NCBI RefSeq assembly: GCF_024494355.1
Contig: NZ_JAKNQY010000010.1
Coordinates: forward strand, 124,001-188,000
Direction of reading: 5' to 3'
DNA from: Pseudomonas sp. Q11
Lineage (GTDB): Bacteria; Pseudomonadota; Gammaproteobacteria; Pseudomonadales; Pseudomonadaceae
DNA length: 64,000 nucleotides
The stretch's first letter is position 1. Each line of letters opens with the position of its first letter. Shown one piece after another: positions 27,695 through 38,711 of this stretch. The translations under genes and the position numbers were made by a program. The notes below the pieces were generated by a model that had not been told where the DNA came from, searched no databases, and saw only the letters and a program-made list of their open reading frames with translations.

Positions 27695-28594
27695 TCAAAG
27701 GCGGTCCGACAAGTCGTCGAGAGCCGCATGCAAATCAGTGAACCGGAAAGTGAAACCCGCCGCCTGCAATCGGGCCGGCGTTGCGCGCTGGCCGCCCAGC
27801 AACAGCAATGACAATTCTCCCAGTGCAACCTTCAGCACCAGCTCCGGCATCGGCACCACGGCCGGCCGATGCAACACGCGCCCCAGTACCTTGGCAAAAT
27901 CGCGGTTGCGCACCGGGTTCGGCGCGCAGGCATTATAAGGACCGCTGGCCTCATCGCGGTGCAGAAGAAAATCAATCAGAGCGATTTGATCGGCAATGTG
28001 AATCCACGGCATCCACTGCCGACCATTGCCAATACGCCCGCCCAGCCCCAGTTTGAACGGCAGCAGCAGGCGCGACAAAAAGCCGCCCTCGGCCGACAGG
28101 ACCAGGCCGGTGCGAACCAGTACCACACGTATGCCCAAGGCCTCGGCCCGCTGCGCGGTTTCCTCCCAGGCGATGCACAATTGGCTGGCGAAGTCCTCGC
28201 TCACCGGTCCCAAGTCCTCGGTCAGCTCACGCTCGCCACCGTCGCCGTACCACCCCACCGCGGAACCGGAAATCAACAGCCCAGGTTTTTGTTCGCAACG
28301 CTCCAGCCATGCCAGTAATACTTCTGTCAGGGTGATGCGACTGCTCCACAACAACATCTTGCGTTTGTGGCTCCAGGGTCGATCCGCAATCGGCGCCCCC
28401 GCGAGGTTGACCACCGCGTCCACCGGCTCGGTAATTTCGTCGAGCCTGGCGACGCCCCGTACCTGCGCGCCGCAGATTTTTGCCACTTCTTCGGGTCGAC
28501 GACTCCACACCGTCAAGCGATGGCCCTGCTCCAACCAGTGGTGGCAGAGCTGACGTCCGATCAAACCAGTACCGCCGGTCAGCAATATGTGCAT
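27695..28594 (-). CDS. TIGR01777 family NAD-dependent epimerase-like protein (YfcH-like)
   Basis: The 299-aa Rossmann protein begins [13 protein letters not shown] with the glycine-rich NAD(P) motif. It has the family blocks [17 protein letters not shown] and [10 protein letters not shown] and a C-terminal DUF1731-like region with [15 protein letters not shown]. The enzyme activity is unknown. It is upstream of hemH on the same strand and divergent from a light-box promoter, an arrangement also seen near photolyase genes in other pseudomonads as I recall. Confidence 0.85.
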   Translation of the reverse strand: MHILLTGGTGLIGRQLCHHWLEQGHRLTVWSRRPEEVAKICGAQVRGVARLDEITEPVDAVVNLAGAPIADRPWSHKRKMLLWSSRITLTEVLLAWLERCEQKPGLLISGSAVGWYGDGGERELTEDLGPVSEDFASQLCIAWEETAQRAEALGIRVVLVRTGLVLSAEGGFLSRLLLPFKLGLGGRIGNGRQWMPWIHIADQIALIDFLLHRDEASGPYNACAPNPVRNRDFAKVLGRVLHRPAVVPMPELVLKVALGELSLLLLGGQRATPARLQAAGFTFRFTDLHAALDDLSDRL

Positions 28595-28632
28595 GAGGTG
28601 TTCCTCGCATCGCGTTTTACCCGGCCCATTAG

Positions 28633-29778
<1,146 letters not shown>

Positions 29779-29865
29779 AACCGCTTCATCCTGCGCTATC
29801 CGCTGCTGTCGAAACAGACAGCAGCCCACCTGCGATAAAACGACATAGCCCCCACACAAAACCGG

Positions 29866-29893
29866 TTGACTTGCGCTCGTTCGGACCTATTAT
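29866..29893 (+). promoter_or_regulatory. Sigma-70-type promoter of the DUF523-merR-phrB operon
   Basis: TTGACT at 29866-29871 and TATTAT at 29888-29893 are separated by 16 bp. The predicted transcription start falls at about 29900, immediately before the light-box, so a bound regulator would block initiation. Confidence 0.65.
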
Positions 29894-29901
29894 AAAAATA
29901 T

Positions 29902-29925
29902 TGTACACGAATAGTTTTATGTACA
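29902..29925 (+). promoter_or_regulatory. Perfect LitR-type light-box operator
   Basis: TGTACA (29902-29907), 12 bp, TGTACA (29920-29925) matches the class II LitR consensus T(G/A)TACA-N12-TGTA(C/T)A exactly. It lies between the -10 element and the start of the DUF523 gene, and the operon encodes its own MerR/LitR-like regulator. Confidence 0.75.
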
Positions 29926-29948
29926 AGTTTTAGCACTCAGAGGTCGCC

Positions 29949-30911
29949 ATGCCCCACGAAGCGCTCATCAAACCGAAAATCGCCATCAGCGCCTGCCTGA
30001 TGGGCGCTGAAGTTCGCTTCAACGGCGGACACAAGCAATCGCAGCTATGCAGCCGCACTTTGGTTGATTACTTCGACTTCGTGCCGGTCTGCCCTGAAGT
30101 CGCCATTGGCCTGGGCATCCCTCGCGAGCCGATCCGGCTGGTGGGCAACCCCGAACGACCCGACGCGGTTGGCACGGTCCGGCATGACCTCACTGTGACC
30201 CGGCCATTGGCCGATTATGGACAGCAGATGGCAGAGGAGCTGGATGATATCTGCGGCTACATCTTCATGCAGAAATCGCCGTCCTGCGGACTGGAGCGGG
30301 TCAAGGTCTACGATCACAACAGCGTGCCACAGGACGGCGGCGGTCGCGGTATCTATGCCCGGGCGTTTTGCGAGCGCCACCCCGACTTGCCGGTAGAAGA
30401 AGACGGTCGCCTGAACGACCCGGTGCTGCGGGAAAATTTCCTGACCCGGGTATTTGCCTACGCGGCCTGGCAACCGTTGCGCCGCCAAGGCCTGACACGC
30501 CATGACCTGATCCACTTCCACTCGCGCTACAAGTATCTGTTGATGGCCCATAACCCGGTGCAATACAAAGTCTTGGGCAATCTGCTGGGGAACATGGGCA
30601 AGGCCGACCCTGACGAGCTGGGCGCACGCTATTTCAGCGCCTTGATGGCTGCCTTGAAAAAATGCGCCACCCGCCGCACTCACACTAATGTGCTGCAACA
30701 CCTGAGTGGTTACCTCAAACGCGCCATCAACGCCGAGGACAAGCAGGAAGTGCAACACCTCATCGGGCAATACCGCCTCGGCATCGTACCGTTGGTGGTT
30801 CCACTGACCTTGCTCAAGCATCACTTGCGCCTGCATCCCGATCCTTATTTGGCGCAGCAGGTCTACCTGCAACCGCATCCGGAAAACCTCAGTCTGCGAA
30901 ACGCCATTTGA
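29949..30911 (+). CDS. DUF523 and DUF1722 domain protein
   Basis: The 320-aa protein has an N-terminal DUF523 region (about 8-150) with ISACLMGAEVRFNGGHK and a Cys in KSPSCGLERVK. A C-terminal DUF1722 (YbgA-like) region follows (about 190-310), with HSRYKYLLMAHNP. Both domains are often linked to photolyase genes; YbgA sits next to phr in E. coli. The biochemical role is not known. Its stop overlaps the MerR start by 1 bp, so translation is coupled. Confidence 0.88.
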   Translation: MPHEALIKPKIAISACLMGAEVRFNGGHKQSQLCSRTLVDYFDFVPVCPEVAIGLGIPREPIRLVGNPERPDAVGTVRHDLTVTRPLADYGQQMAEELDDICGYIFMQKSPSCGLERVKVYDHNSVPQDGGGRGIYARAFCERHPDLPVEEDGRLNDPVLRENFLTRVFAYAAWQPLRRQGLTRHDLIHFHSRYKYLLMAHNPVQYKVLGNLLGNMGKADPDELGARYFSALMAALKKCATRRTHTNVLQHLSGYLKRAINAEDKQEVQHLIGQYRLGIVPLVVPLTLLKHHLRLHPDPYLAQQVYLQPHPENLSLRNAI

Positions 30912-31852
30912 TGAAAAGCGCACCTGACTCCAGCGCCAGCGAAGACCTGGGGGCCGACTTCGCCAAAGCCCTGGCGCAGGGCTGGCTGCCCATACGCGAA
31001 GTCGCCCGGCAAACCGGCGTCAATGCCGTCACGCTAAGAGCCTGGGAGCGCCGTTACGGCCTGATCGTGCCGCACCGCACCCCCAAGGGTCACCGACTGT
31101 TCAATGCCGAACATGTGCAACGTATTTTGAGCATCCTCACCTGGATTGATCGCGGGGTGGCGGTAAGCAAGATAAAACCGCTGCTCGACACGCCGCAGCC
31201 GCCCAGCGAACCGCTGGAAAATGATTGGCAGCGCCAGCGCCACGCCCTGGTGCTGGCGGTCACGCAACTGGCCGAGCGTCAGGTCGATGACTTGGTCAAT
31301 CAGGCTATGGCGCTTTATCCGCCCTGGACCGTGTGCGAACAGTTGTTGCTACCTTTGCTGGCCGAGCTGCAATTGCGCTGGCAAGGCCAGTTCGGTGCGC
31401 AGTTGGAGCGGGTGTTCCTGTACTCCTGGTTGCGCAGCAAATTCGGCAGCCGGATCTACCACAACAATCGCCAATTGCGCGGTGCGCCGTTGCTGCTGGT
31501 CAACCATTCGGACCTGCCCCTGGAACCCCACTTGTGGCTGAGCGCCTGGCTGGCCAGCAGCGCCGATTGCCCGGTGGAAGTGTTCGATGGGCCGATACCC
31601 GCGGGTGAACTGGGCCTGGCGGTCGAACGCCTCGAGGCCCGCGGGGTGCTGCTGTATTCCAGTAACGCACTGAACCTGTCCCAACTGCCGAAACTGCTCA
31701 GTGGGGTTGATTGCCCGATCATCATCGCCGGCCCGGCCGCGTCGATCCATCACGCTCGGTTATCCACAGGGTTATCGGCCGACAACGTTACCTGGGCCGA
31801 AGATCCGCTATCGGCTTACCGCGAACTGAGCCGCAGAGAACTTTTCAAATGA
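30911..31852 (+). CDS. MerR family regulator, class II LitR/CarH-like without the B12 motif
   Basis: The 313-aa protein has a MerR HTH at about 25-75 (REVARQTGVNAVTLRAWERR). The C-terminal half is built like the cobalamin domain of CarH. The CarH Wx9EH motif is not met: Trp157 is followed by Glu166-Arg167, one residue short and with no His. This is the pattern of class II LitR proteins of Pseudomonas, which respond to blue light through a LOV partner and not AdoB12. It is coupled to the flanking genes (1-bp and 4-bp overlaps) and probably binds the TGTACA boxes. Confidence 0.8.
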   Translation: MKSAPDSSASEDLGADFAKALAQGWLPIREVARQTGVNAVTLRAWERRYGLIVPHRTPKGHRLFNAEHVQRILSILTWIDRGVAVSKIKPLLDTPQPPSEPLENDWQRQRHALVLAVTQLAERQVDDLVNQAMALYPPWTVCEQLLLPLLAELQLRWQGQFGAQLERVFLYSWLRSKFGSRIYHNNRQLRGAPLLLVNHSDLPLEPHLWLSAWLASSADCPVEVFDGPIPAGELGLAVERLEARGVLLYSSNALNLSQLPKLLSGVDCPIIIAGPAASIHHARLSTGLSADNVTWAEDPLSAYRELSRRELFK

Positions 31853-33288
31853 GAAACCGCACGCAACTGATCTGGCTGCGCAGCGACCTGCGCCTGCACG
31901 ACAATACCGCCCTCGCCACCGCAGCTGCCCGGGGACCTTGCGTGGCGGTGTACCTGCCGAGCCCGGAACAATGGCGCGCGCATGACGATGCGCCGTGCAA
32001 AATCGACTTTTGGCTGCGTAACCTCGCCTCGTTGAGCACTGCCTTGGGGGAGTTGAACATCCCACTGCTGATCCGCCACGCGCCACGCTGGGATCAGGCA
32101 CCGCAGATTCTGCTCTCGCTGTGCCACGAGCTGGAAATTGACGCCGTCCATGTCAATGAAGAATACGGCTTGAACGAAACCCGCCGCGATGCCGAAGTTG
32201 CCCGGACGTTGCAGGGCCAGGGCATCGAATTTCACAGCCACCTCGACCAGTTGCTGTTCAAACCCGGCAGTGTGCTGACCAAAACCGGCACCTATTTTCA
32301 AGTGTTCAGTCAGTTTCGCAAGGTCTGTTACAGCCGCCTGCACTTTTCGCTGCCGAGCCTGGTCGCCACGCCTCCCCGGCAGGCGCCCACCGGTATTGTC
32401 AGCGACCCGGTGCCCACCCAAGTCGAAGGCTTCTCGCCTGCGAGCGAAACGCTGCGAGCCCTCTGGCCAGCCGGGGAAAACGAAGCCCGACGGCGCCTGG
32501 ACACCTTTGCTGAGCAACACCTCGATTATTACCAGAGCGAGCGGGACTTTCCTGCCAGGCCAGGCACCAGTCAGCTCTCGGCCTACCTGGTGGCCGGCGT
32601 GATCTCGCCGCGCCAATGCCTGCACGCGGCGCTGCAGGCCAACCAGGGTGAATTCGAGAGCGGAAGCGTCGGAGCTGTGACATGGATCAATGAATTGCTC
32701 TGGCGCGAGTTCTATAAACACATTTTGGTGGGCTATCCACGCGTCTCCCGTCATCGCGCTTTCCGCCCGGAAACCGAAGCACTGGCTTGGCGCAATGCCC
32801 CCGAAGAACTGGCGGCCTGGAAGCAGGCACGCACTGGCCTGCCAATCATCGACGCGGCCATGCGCCAACTGCTGGAAACCGGCTGGATGCACAACCGTTT
32901 GCGCATGGTGGTGGCGATGTTTCTGACCAAGAACCTGCTGATCGACTGGCGCGAGGGTGAGCGCTTTTTCATGCAACACCTGATCGACGGCGACCTGGCC
33001 GCCAACAACGGCGGCTGGCAGTGGAGCGCCTCGACCGGGACGGATGCGGCACCCTGGTTCCGGATCTTCAACCCCTTGAGTCAATCGGAAAAATTCGACC
33101 GCGAAGGATTGTTCATAAAACGCTGGTTACCTGAACTGAACGATCTCGACAAGCAACAGGTCCATAACCCAAACATGCAGGGCGAATTGTTTGGCGTAAC
33201 GGATTACCCTCCTGCGATTGTCAATTTGAGTGAGTCCAGGGCGCGCGCACTGCAAGCGTTCAGAAACCTGCCAATGCGACAAGCGTGA
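31849..33288 (+). CDS. phrB: Deoxyribodipyrimidine photolyase (class I CPD)
   Basis: The 479-aa flavoenzyme repairs cyclobutane pyrimidine dimers with blue light. The N-terminal antenna domain begins QLIWLRSDLRLHDNTAL. The FAD/DNA-binding C-terminal domain contains the signatures TGWMHNRLRMVVAMFL and WQWSASTGTDAAPWFRIFNP (residues around 385-405). The ATG at 31849 overlaps the merR stop by 4 bp. It is the last gene of the light operon; no terminator was seen after it. Confidence 0.95.
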   Translation: MRNRTQLIWLRSDLRLHDNTALATAAARGPCVAVYLPSPEQWRAHDDAPCKIDFWLRNLASLSTALGELNIPLLIRHAPRWDQAPQILLSLCHELEIDAVHVNEEYGLNETRRDAEVARTLQGQGIEFHSHLDQLLFKPGSVLTKTGTYFQVFSQFRKVCYSRLHFSLPSLVATPPRQAPTGIVSDPVPTQVEGFSPASETLRALWPAGENEARRRLDTFAEQHLDYYQSERDFPARPGTSQLSAYLVAGVISPRQCLHAALQANQGEFESGSVGAVTWINELLWREFYKHILVGYPRVSRHRAFRPETEALAWRNAPEELAAWKQARTGLPIIDAAMRQLLETGWMHNRLRMVVAMFLTKNLLIDWREGERFFMQHLIDGDLAANNGGWQWSASTGTDAAPWFRIFNPLSQSEKFDREGLFIKRWLPELNDLDKQQVHNPNMQGELFGVTDYPPAIVNLSESRARALQAFRNLPMRQA

Positions 33289-33361
33289 AGTTGAACAGGT
33301 GGGCGGTCAGCGAACAGAAAATTGCTGGCCGTAGGATGCAATTTCAACCATGCAGCCATAC

Positions 33362-33376
33362 AGTCTGAATCAGACT
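33362..33376 (+). promoter_or_regulatory. Palindrome upstream of SDR gene
   Basis: AGTCTGA-A-TCAGACT is a perfect 7-bp inverted repeat 30 bp before the SDR start. It is a candidate operator, with no consensus recognised. Confidence 0.4.
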
Positions 33377-33405
33377 TGCGCGTTGCCGGTCGGAAGGAGT
33401 GTGGA

Positions 33406-34179
33406 ATGGGCTTGGAAACTCGAAAACGTTATTGGTTGACCGGTGCCGGCAACGGTGTCGGCGCGTCGCTGGCCGAAGCGATCCTCAAAACGGGTGCGCA
33501 CCTGGCCGTCAGTTCGCGTTCGTCGCGCTCGTGTGAAGACCTTGCGGCGCGTTATCCGGGACAAGTACTGGCGGTGCCGGGCAACTTGGCCGACAGCCAG
33601 ACCGTACGCGAGATCGGCGAACAAATTGCCCGGCAGTGGGGCTCGCTGGACATCGTTATTCTCAACGCCGGTACAGCCGAATACGTCGACGGCCAACCCT
33701 TGGACCACACAATCATCGAACACATCGTGCGCAGCAATCTAATGGCGGCCAGCTTCTGCATTCGCGCCGCCCTGCCGCTGTTGCGCACCGGCAACATGTC
33801 CCATCTGGTGGGTATCGCCAGCCCGGCGACTTACCTGCCGCCGTCGCATAACGAGGCCGGTGGCAACGGGATGCGTCATCTGTTCGAGTCTGCTCGCCTC
33901 GACTTGGCGGCCGAGGGCATCGCCGTGACACTGGTTCATCCAGGCTCCGACAATCCTTCGCGCAGCCTCGACGATTGTTTTCCAGCCCCGGTCCGCTGGA
34001 CGGCCGAATCGGCGGCACATCACGTGCTGACACAACTGGCCGAACGCCCCCCTGAAGTGGCGCTCCCCGTTTCGTCCATGACCGCACTCTGGCCGCTACC
34101 CTCATCGACCGAGTCGATGCTCACTGACGTCAACTCTAATAAAGCGGGTAACGGGTGCCCGATCAAGGGCCAACCCTGA
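33406..34179 (+). CDS. Short-chain dehydrogenase/reductase family protein
   Basis: The 257-aa protein begins MGLETRKRYWLTGAGNGVGASLAEAIL. The cofactor motif TGAGNGVG matches TGxxxGxG and NAG is present as VILNAGTAEY. The usual catalytic YxxxK is not clear: the region reads GIASPATYLPPSHNEAGGN, with no obvious Tyr-x3-Lys, so activity is uncertain. AAGGAG precedes the ATG at 33406. It follows phrB by 117 bp and may be part of the light response or separate. Confidence 0.8.
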   Translation: MGLETRKRYWLTGAGNGVGASLAEAILKTGAHLAVSSRSSRSCEDLAARYPGQVLAVPGNLADSQTVREIGEQIARQWGSLDIVILNAGTAEYVDGQPLDHTIIEHIVRSNLMAASFCIRAALPLLRTGNMSHLVGIASPATYLPPSHNEAGGNGMRHLFESARLDLAAEGIAVTLVHPGSDNPSRSLDDCFPAPVRWTAESAAHHVLTQLAERPPEVALPVSSMTALWPLPSSTESMLTDVNSNKAGNGCPIKGQP

Positions 34180-34207
34180 GGGGCCCGGTTGCCTTACACT
34201 GCGCGCC

Positions 34208-34513
34208 ATGAAAACCATCCCTGTGCATCAAATCCCCCAGCCTGCCGTCACTTGTTCGACGTGCGCAGCGTGCTGTTGCCAGTTGGAAGTGATGTTGATC
34301 ACTGACACTGGTGTGCCTGAACGCTTTATCGACACGGACGAATGGGGTGGGGAAGTGATGTTGCGGCTCGACGATGGCTGGTGCGCGGCGCTGGATCGCG
34401 ACAGCATGATGTGCACGATCTACGAAAAACGCCCGTTGATCTGCCGCGAGTTCGAGATGGGCGCACCGGAATGCATTGAAGAACGCAAAGGGATTGCGAC
34501 GGCGTATCGGTAG
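34208..34513 (+). CDS. YkgJ family cysteine cluster protein
   Basis: The 101-aa protein has the cysteine cluster CSTCAACCC near residues 16-24 followed by Cys in GWCAAL, MCTIYEKRPLICREFE and APECIE. This matches the YkgJ/UPF0153 family, which may bind zinc or an iron-sulfur cluster. It lies 28 bp after the SDR gene and has no other functional clue. Confidence 0.88.
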   Translation: MKTIPVHQIPQPAVTCSTCAACCCQLEVMLITDTGVPERFIDTDEWGGEVMLRLDDGWCAALDRDSMMCTIYEKRPLICREFEMGAPECIEERKGIATAYR

Positions 34514-34606
34514 CCTGTGGGAGCGAGCCTGCTCGCGATAGCGGTAGATCAGTCAATGTGAGGTTGTCTGATACTTCGCTATCGCGAGCAGGCTCGCTCC
34601 CACAGG
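34514..34606. repeat. Type B REP inverted pair
   Basis: CCTGTGGGAGCGAGCCTGCTC and its inverted copy lie between the convergent YkgJ and pagL genes. Confidence 0.88.
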
Positions 34607-34615
34607 GTTTGAGTG

Positions 34616-35134
34616 TTACAGCGGCATCGTGTAGTGCAGCGCGTAACTTTCGACACCGTCGTTGGTCGACTTGATGCCGGCATTGGAGTAATGAGTGGCG
34701 CGAATACCCACTTCATGTCCGCCATTGAAGCGCAGCCCCAGACCTATGCGGTCCTCGAACTGGAAAGCCGTACCCAGTTGATTGTTTTCCACTTGGGTGT
34801 TCTCGAATAACGCCACACCGATACCTGCTTCGATGTAGGGTTTTACGTTCTGACCGGCAAATTCATACACAAATACCGGCGAGAACGACAGGCTATGATT
34901 GCTGGAAGCCTCATCCCCCTCCCAGTACGTGTAGGCGCCGCTCCAGTAGCCGGTCAGGCGACCGACATCACTCTGTAGCCAACTCTTGTCCCAGTCGAAC
35001 TGCATGCCCAAGCGATAGGTCATGGTCGATTCGCCGGTCTGGCCCACCCCAAACTCCACACCGGCCGCTTGTGCGGTGTAAGTGTGCCCCAACAATGCAG
35101 CTGCAAGTGCAGCCAAGCAGAATAAACGCTTCAT
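34616..35134 (-). CDS. pagL: Lipid A 3-O-deacylase PagL
   Basis: The 172-aa outer-membrane beta-barrel has a signal peptide (MKRLFCLAAL to AQA, about 23 residues). The catalytic HxS motif is visible as HYSNAGI near residue 150, with the third residue Glu in GVESYALHY near the C-terminus, as in P. aeruginosa PagL. It removes the 3-position acyl chain of lipid A and modulates immune recognition and membrane packing. The ATG at 35134 is chosen because AAGG is 9 bp upstream. The gene is divergent in no case and lies after murI on the minus strand. Confidence 0.88.
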   Translation of the reverse strand: MKRLFCLAALAAALLGHTYTAQAAGVEFGVGQTGESTMTYRLGMQFDWDKSWLQSDVGRLTGYWSGAYTYWEGDEASSNHSLSFSPVFVYEFAGQNVKPYIEAGIGVALFENTQVENNQLGTAFQFEDRIGLGLRFNGGHEVGIRATHYSNAGIKSTNDGVESYALHYTMPL

Positions 35135-35247
35135 TAGAAACATCCTTTTCCGAACAGACTTAGTTAGTTTTGTTACAAACAGACAAAGCTATAGAAATCC
35201 CCGTTAAAACAGAAGTTCAGCCCGATTCACGTATTTTTCATATTTTT

Positions 35248-36039
35248 TTACAGACCGAAGCTTCGCACAATGCCAGACGAATTCCATAGTGCCGGTAGGA
35301 TTTTTCTTAAATGTATCGGATCAGCGCTACTCCAGAATTGAGTTTCGCTGACGGGACCGGCGGCCAGGAGCCCGCGCTCGGCCAGCAGGCGCTGCAGTTG
35401 CCGTGCCACGGCGGCCCCGGTGTCGATCAGGCTGATGCACTCGGGGACCATTTGTTTGAGCAACGGTTTGAGGAACGGATAGTGCGTACAACCCAGGATC
35501 AACGTGTCGCAGCCGGCGGCCAGCAACGGTTCGACGTAGCCCTGCAGCAATTGACGCAGGGCCGGGCTGTGAAGATCGCCCGCCTCAATCAGCTCGACCA
35601 GCCCCGGGCACGGCTGGGTGACCACCCGTACATCGATGGCGAAACGATCGAGCAATGCGGCAAATTTGGCGCTCTGCAATGTGCCGGTGGTGGCCAACAC
35701 GCCGACGATGCCACTTCGGGTGGCCGCCGCCGCCGGTTTGACCGCTGGCTCCATGCCGACGATGGGCCAGTGGGGATAATCGCGACGCAAATCGGCGACC
35801 CCGGCGACCGTTGCGGTATTGCAAGCCACTACCAGCGCCTTGGCGCCCTGCTGATGGAGAAAGTCGGCGATGATCGCGCACCGCTGCCGGATGAATTCCG
35901 GGGTTTTCTCGCCGTAGGGAATGTGCCCACAGTCTGCAACGTAGAGCAGTGACTCATTGGGTAACAACCGACGGATCTCCCCCAGCACCGACAGCCCGCC
36001 GACACCCGAGTCGAACACACCGACCGGCGCTTCACTCAT
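35248..36039 (-). CDS. murI: Glutamate racemase
   Basis: The 263-aa enzyme makes D-glutamate for peptidoglycan. The two catalytic cysteines are visible in [10 protein letters not shown] (near residue 72) and LGCTHYPF (near 185), and the N-terminus has [12 protein letters not shown]. The ATG at 36039 is used; an upstream ATG at 36075 lies inside moeB. It overlaps moeB by 8 bp, so the two are translationally coupled. Confidence 0.95.
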   Translation of the reverse strand: MSEAPVGVFDSGVGGLSVLGEIRRLLPNESLLYVADCGHIPYGEKTPEFIRQRCAIIADFLHQQGAKALVVACNTATVAGVADLRRDYPHWPIVGMEPAVKPAAAATRSGIVGVLATTGTLQSAKFAALLDRFAIDVRVVTQPCPGLVELIEAGDLHSPALRQLLQGYVEPLLAAGCDTLILGCTHYPFLKPLLKQMVPECISLIDTGAAVARQLQRLLAERGLLAAGPVSETQFWSSADPIHLRKILPALWNSSGIVRSFGL

Positions 36040-36790
36040 GCTGGCTGCCACCACAGACGCTGCACCCCGGATCACGCTTGACCCTCAGTTCACGAAAACG
36101 GCAACCCAGGGCGTCGATCAACAGCAGGCGTCCGACCAATGGCTCGCCAAAGCCGGCCAACAGCTTCAAGGCTTCAAGCGCTTGCAGGCTGCCCACCAGC
36201 CCCACCAGCGGCCCGAGCACCCCGGCTTCGCTGCAGGTCAACTCGGCCTCACTGCCATGGCCGTAGAGGCAGTGATAGCAGGGGCTTTCGGGACGGCGCG
36301 GATCAAACACCGACAACTGCCCTTCCAGGCGAATCGCCGCACCGCTGACCAGCGGTTTGCCCGCCGTGACACACGCGGCGTTCACCGCTTCGCGGGTGGA
36401 GAAATTGTCGGAACAGTCCAGCACCACATCCACCGCGGCGACGGCAGCAGACAGGCTGTCTTCGTCCATCGCCTGCGGGTGAGGCACCAGCCTGACTTCG
36501 GGGTTGAGCGCCGTCAGGCGGCGCATCGCCGAATCGACCTTGCTCAGGCCCACACTGTCGGTGTCGTGGATGATCTGGCGTTGCAGGTTGGTCAGGTCGA
36601 CCGTGTCGAAATCCGCCAGGTGCAATTCACCGACGCCGGCAGCGGCCAGGTACAGCGCCACCGGAGCACCGAGGCCGCCGAGGCCGATGATCAATACGCG
36701 GCTATGCTTGAGTCGCAGTTGCCCGTCGATGTCGACGTGCTGCAACAGAATCTGCCGGCTATAACGCAACAGCTCCTGATCGTTCAGCAC
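36032..36790 (-). CDS. moeB: Molybdopterin-synthase adenylyltransferase (MoeB/ThiF family)
   Basis: The 252-aa E1-like enzyme adenylates the C-terminal Gly of MoaD. The ATP-binding [19 protein letters not shown] is at about 35-53, and an E1-type zinc site uses CYHC near residue 172 and CSVCGG near 246. It sits in the murI-moeB-prmC-prfA-hemA block, overlapping prmC by 7 bp and murI by 8 bp. Confidence 0.92.
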   Translation of the reverse strand: MLNDQELLRYSRQILLQHVDIDGQLRLKHSRVLIIGLGGLGAPVALYLAAAGVGELHLADFDTVDLTNLQRQIIHDTDSVGLSKVDSAMRRLTALNPEVRLVPHPQAMDEDSLSAAVAAVDVVLDCSDNFSTREAVNAACVTAGKPLVSGAAIRLEGQLSVFDPRRPESPCYHCLYGHGSEAELTCSEAGVLGPLVGLVGSLQALEALKLLAGFGEPLVGRLLLIDALGCRFRELRVKRDPGCSVCGGSQHE

Positions 36791-37614
36791 GGCAGGCGCC
36801 CCAGGCTGATACGCTCATGCCCGCCCAGGTCCTTGCGGCTGTGGACTTCAGCAAACCCTTGGGTTTGCAGCAGATCACGCACCGCGTCGGCCTGATCGTA
36901 ACCGTGCTCGAGCATCAGCCAACCGCCCGCTTCAAGATGTTCGGGGGCCTGGGCGATGATTGTGCGCAAATCGTCAAGCCCGTCGTGGCCTGCTACCAGG
37001 GCACTGGCCGGCTCGAAACGTACGTCGCCCTCAGCCAGGTGAGGATCAGTGGCGGCTATATAAGGCGGGTTGCTGATGATCAGCTCAAAACGCTCGCCGC
37101 CCAAAGCGCTGAACCAGTGGCTGCTCAGCACGGTGACGTTGCGCAGGTCCAGGCGCTGGCGATTGCGTTCGGCCAAGGCCACGGCTTCCAGCACACGGTC
37201 GAGCGCGGTAACGTTCCAGGCCGGGCGCTCGCTGGCCAAGGCCAGGGCAATCGCGCCGCTGCCGGTGCCCAAATCCAGAACCCTGGCCGGTGTGGCCGGC
37301 AGCAAGGCCAACGCGGTTTCCACCAGCAGTTCGGTGTCGGGACGCGGAATCAATGTGTGGGGCGCCACTTCCAGGTCGAGCTTCCAGAAGCCTTGCTGTC
37401 CGAGGATATAAGCCACTGGCTCACCGCCACGGCGGCGGCGCAGGTATTCAGAGAACAGCAACGCCGCTTCGCTTGGCACGATTCGCTCGGGCCAGGTGTG
37501 CAGGAAGCTGCGAGACTTGCCCAATGCAGCGGCCAGCAACAATTCGGCATCCAGCCGGGGCGTGGGCGAATCCGGCAGCTCGGCGGCGCGTAACAAACTG
37601 GCGATGATGGTCAT
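36784..37614 (-). CDS. prmC: Release-factor glutamine methyltransferase
   Basis: The 276-aa SAM enzyme (HemK) methylates the Gln of the GGQ motif in release factors. The SAM motif VLDLGTGSGAIALAL is near residue 116 and the catalytic NPPY near 182. The gene directly follows prfA, whose product is its substrate, with a 14-bp gap, so both are one operon. Confidence 0.95.
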   Translation of the reverse strand: MTIIASLLRAAELPDSPTPRLDAELLLAAALGKSRSFLHTWPERIVPSEAALLFSEYLRRRRGGEPVAYILGQQGFWKLDLEVAPHTLIPRPDTELLVETALALLPATPARVLDLGTGSGAIALALASERPAWNVTALDRVLEAVALAERNRQRLDLRNVTVLSSHWFSALGGERFELIISNPPYIAATDPHLAEGDVRFEPASALVAGHDGLDDLRTIIAQAPEHLEAGGWLMLEHGYDQADAVRDLLQTQGFAEVHSRKDLGGHERISLGRLPC

Positions 37615-37628
37615 ATATTCACCTGTGC

Positions 37629-38711
37629 TTACTCGCCAATCGCAGCCAACTGGTCGGCCTGGTATTCAGCCAGCAACGGTTCGATCACCGCATCGACGCC
37701 GCCGGCGAGAATTTCGTCGAGCGAATACAACGTCAGGTTGACTCGATGGTCGGTGACCCGGCCCTGGGCGAAGTTGTAGGTACGGATCCGCTCCGAACGA
37801 TCCCCCGAGCCCACCAGCAGCTTGCGTTCGCTGGCGATGGCGTTGGCCGCGGCGCTGGTCTGCTGGTCGTTGAGCTTGGCCGACAGCCAGGACATCGCAC
37901 GCGCACGGTTCTTGTGCTGGGAACGTTCTTCCTGGCACTCGACCACGATGCCCGAAGGCAGGTGAGTGATGCGGATCGCCGAATCGGTCTTGTTGACGTG
38001 CTGGCCACCCGCGCCCGAGGAGCGGTAGGTGTCGACCCGCAGGTCCGCCGGGTTGATCTCGATGGCTTCCTGCTCGTCCGGCTCGGGCAAAACCGCCACG
38101 GTGCAGGCCGAAGTGTGAATGCGTCCCTGAGATTCAGTGGCCGGTACACGCTGGACGCGGTGGGCACCGGATTCGAATTTCAGCTTGCCGTAGACGTTGT
38201 CACCCTCGACCCGGGCGATGACTTCTTTATAGCCACCGTGTTCGCCTTCGTTCTCCGAGAGGATTTCCACCCGCCAGCCGCGACGCTCGGCGTAACGCGA
38301 ATACATGCGGAACAGGTCACCGGAGAATATCGCCGCCTCGTCGCCGCCGGTCCCGGCACGGATCTCGAGAAACACATTGCGACCGTCATTAGGGTCCTTG
38401 GGCAACAGCATGCGTTGCAGATTGCTTTCCAGTTCGACCAACTGCTCCTTGGCCTCACGAACTTCCTCGACCGCCATTTCGCGCATATCCGGATCGCTGT
38501 CCTTGAGCAACGCCTGGGCGCCTTCAAGGTCGCCCTGGACTTTGAGCAACTGTTTATAGGTGGCGACAATCGGCTCGACTTCGGCGTATTCCTTGGAGTA
38601 CGTGCGGAATTTGTTCTGGTCGGAAATGACTTCGCCATCGCCCAGCAAGGCGGTCAGTTCTTCGAAACGGTCCTGGAGGATGTCCAGCTTATTGAGCAGT
38701 GACGCTTTCAT
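37629..38711 (-). CDS. prfA: Peptide chain release factor 1
   Basis: The 360-aa factor reads UAA and UAG stops. The GGQ motif is present in [15 protein letters not shown] near residue 235 and the stop-recognition PAT-like tripeptide lies in [10 protein letters not shown] near 190. Its length equals the family norm. The start overlaps the hemA stop by 4 bp, the widespread hemA-prfA-prmC arrangement. Confidence 0.97.
   Translation of the reverse strand: MKASLLNKLDILQDRFEELTALLGDGEVISDQNKFRTYSKEYAEVEPIVATYKQLLKVQGDLEGAQALLKDSDPDMREMAVEEVREAKEQLVELESNLQRMLLPKDPNDGRNVFLEIRAGTGGDEAAIFSGDLFRMYSRYAERRGWRVEILSENEGEHGGYKEVIARVEGDNVYGKLKFESGAHRVQRVPATESQGRIHTSACTVAVLPEPDEQEAIEINPADLRVDTYRSSGAGGQHVNKTDSAIRITHLPSGIVVECQEERSQHKNRARAMSWLSAKLNDQQTSAAANAIASERKLLVGSGDRSERIRTYNFAQGRVTDHRVNLTLYSLDEILAGGVDAVIEPLLAEYQADQLAAIGE

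Noticed and set aside
30911..31852. A B12-dependent CarH photoreceptor
   Set aside because: The Wx9EH motif is not matched, so cobalamin binding cannot be claimed.
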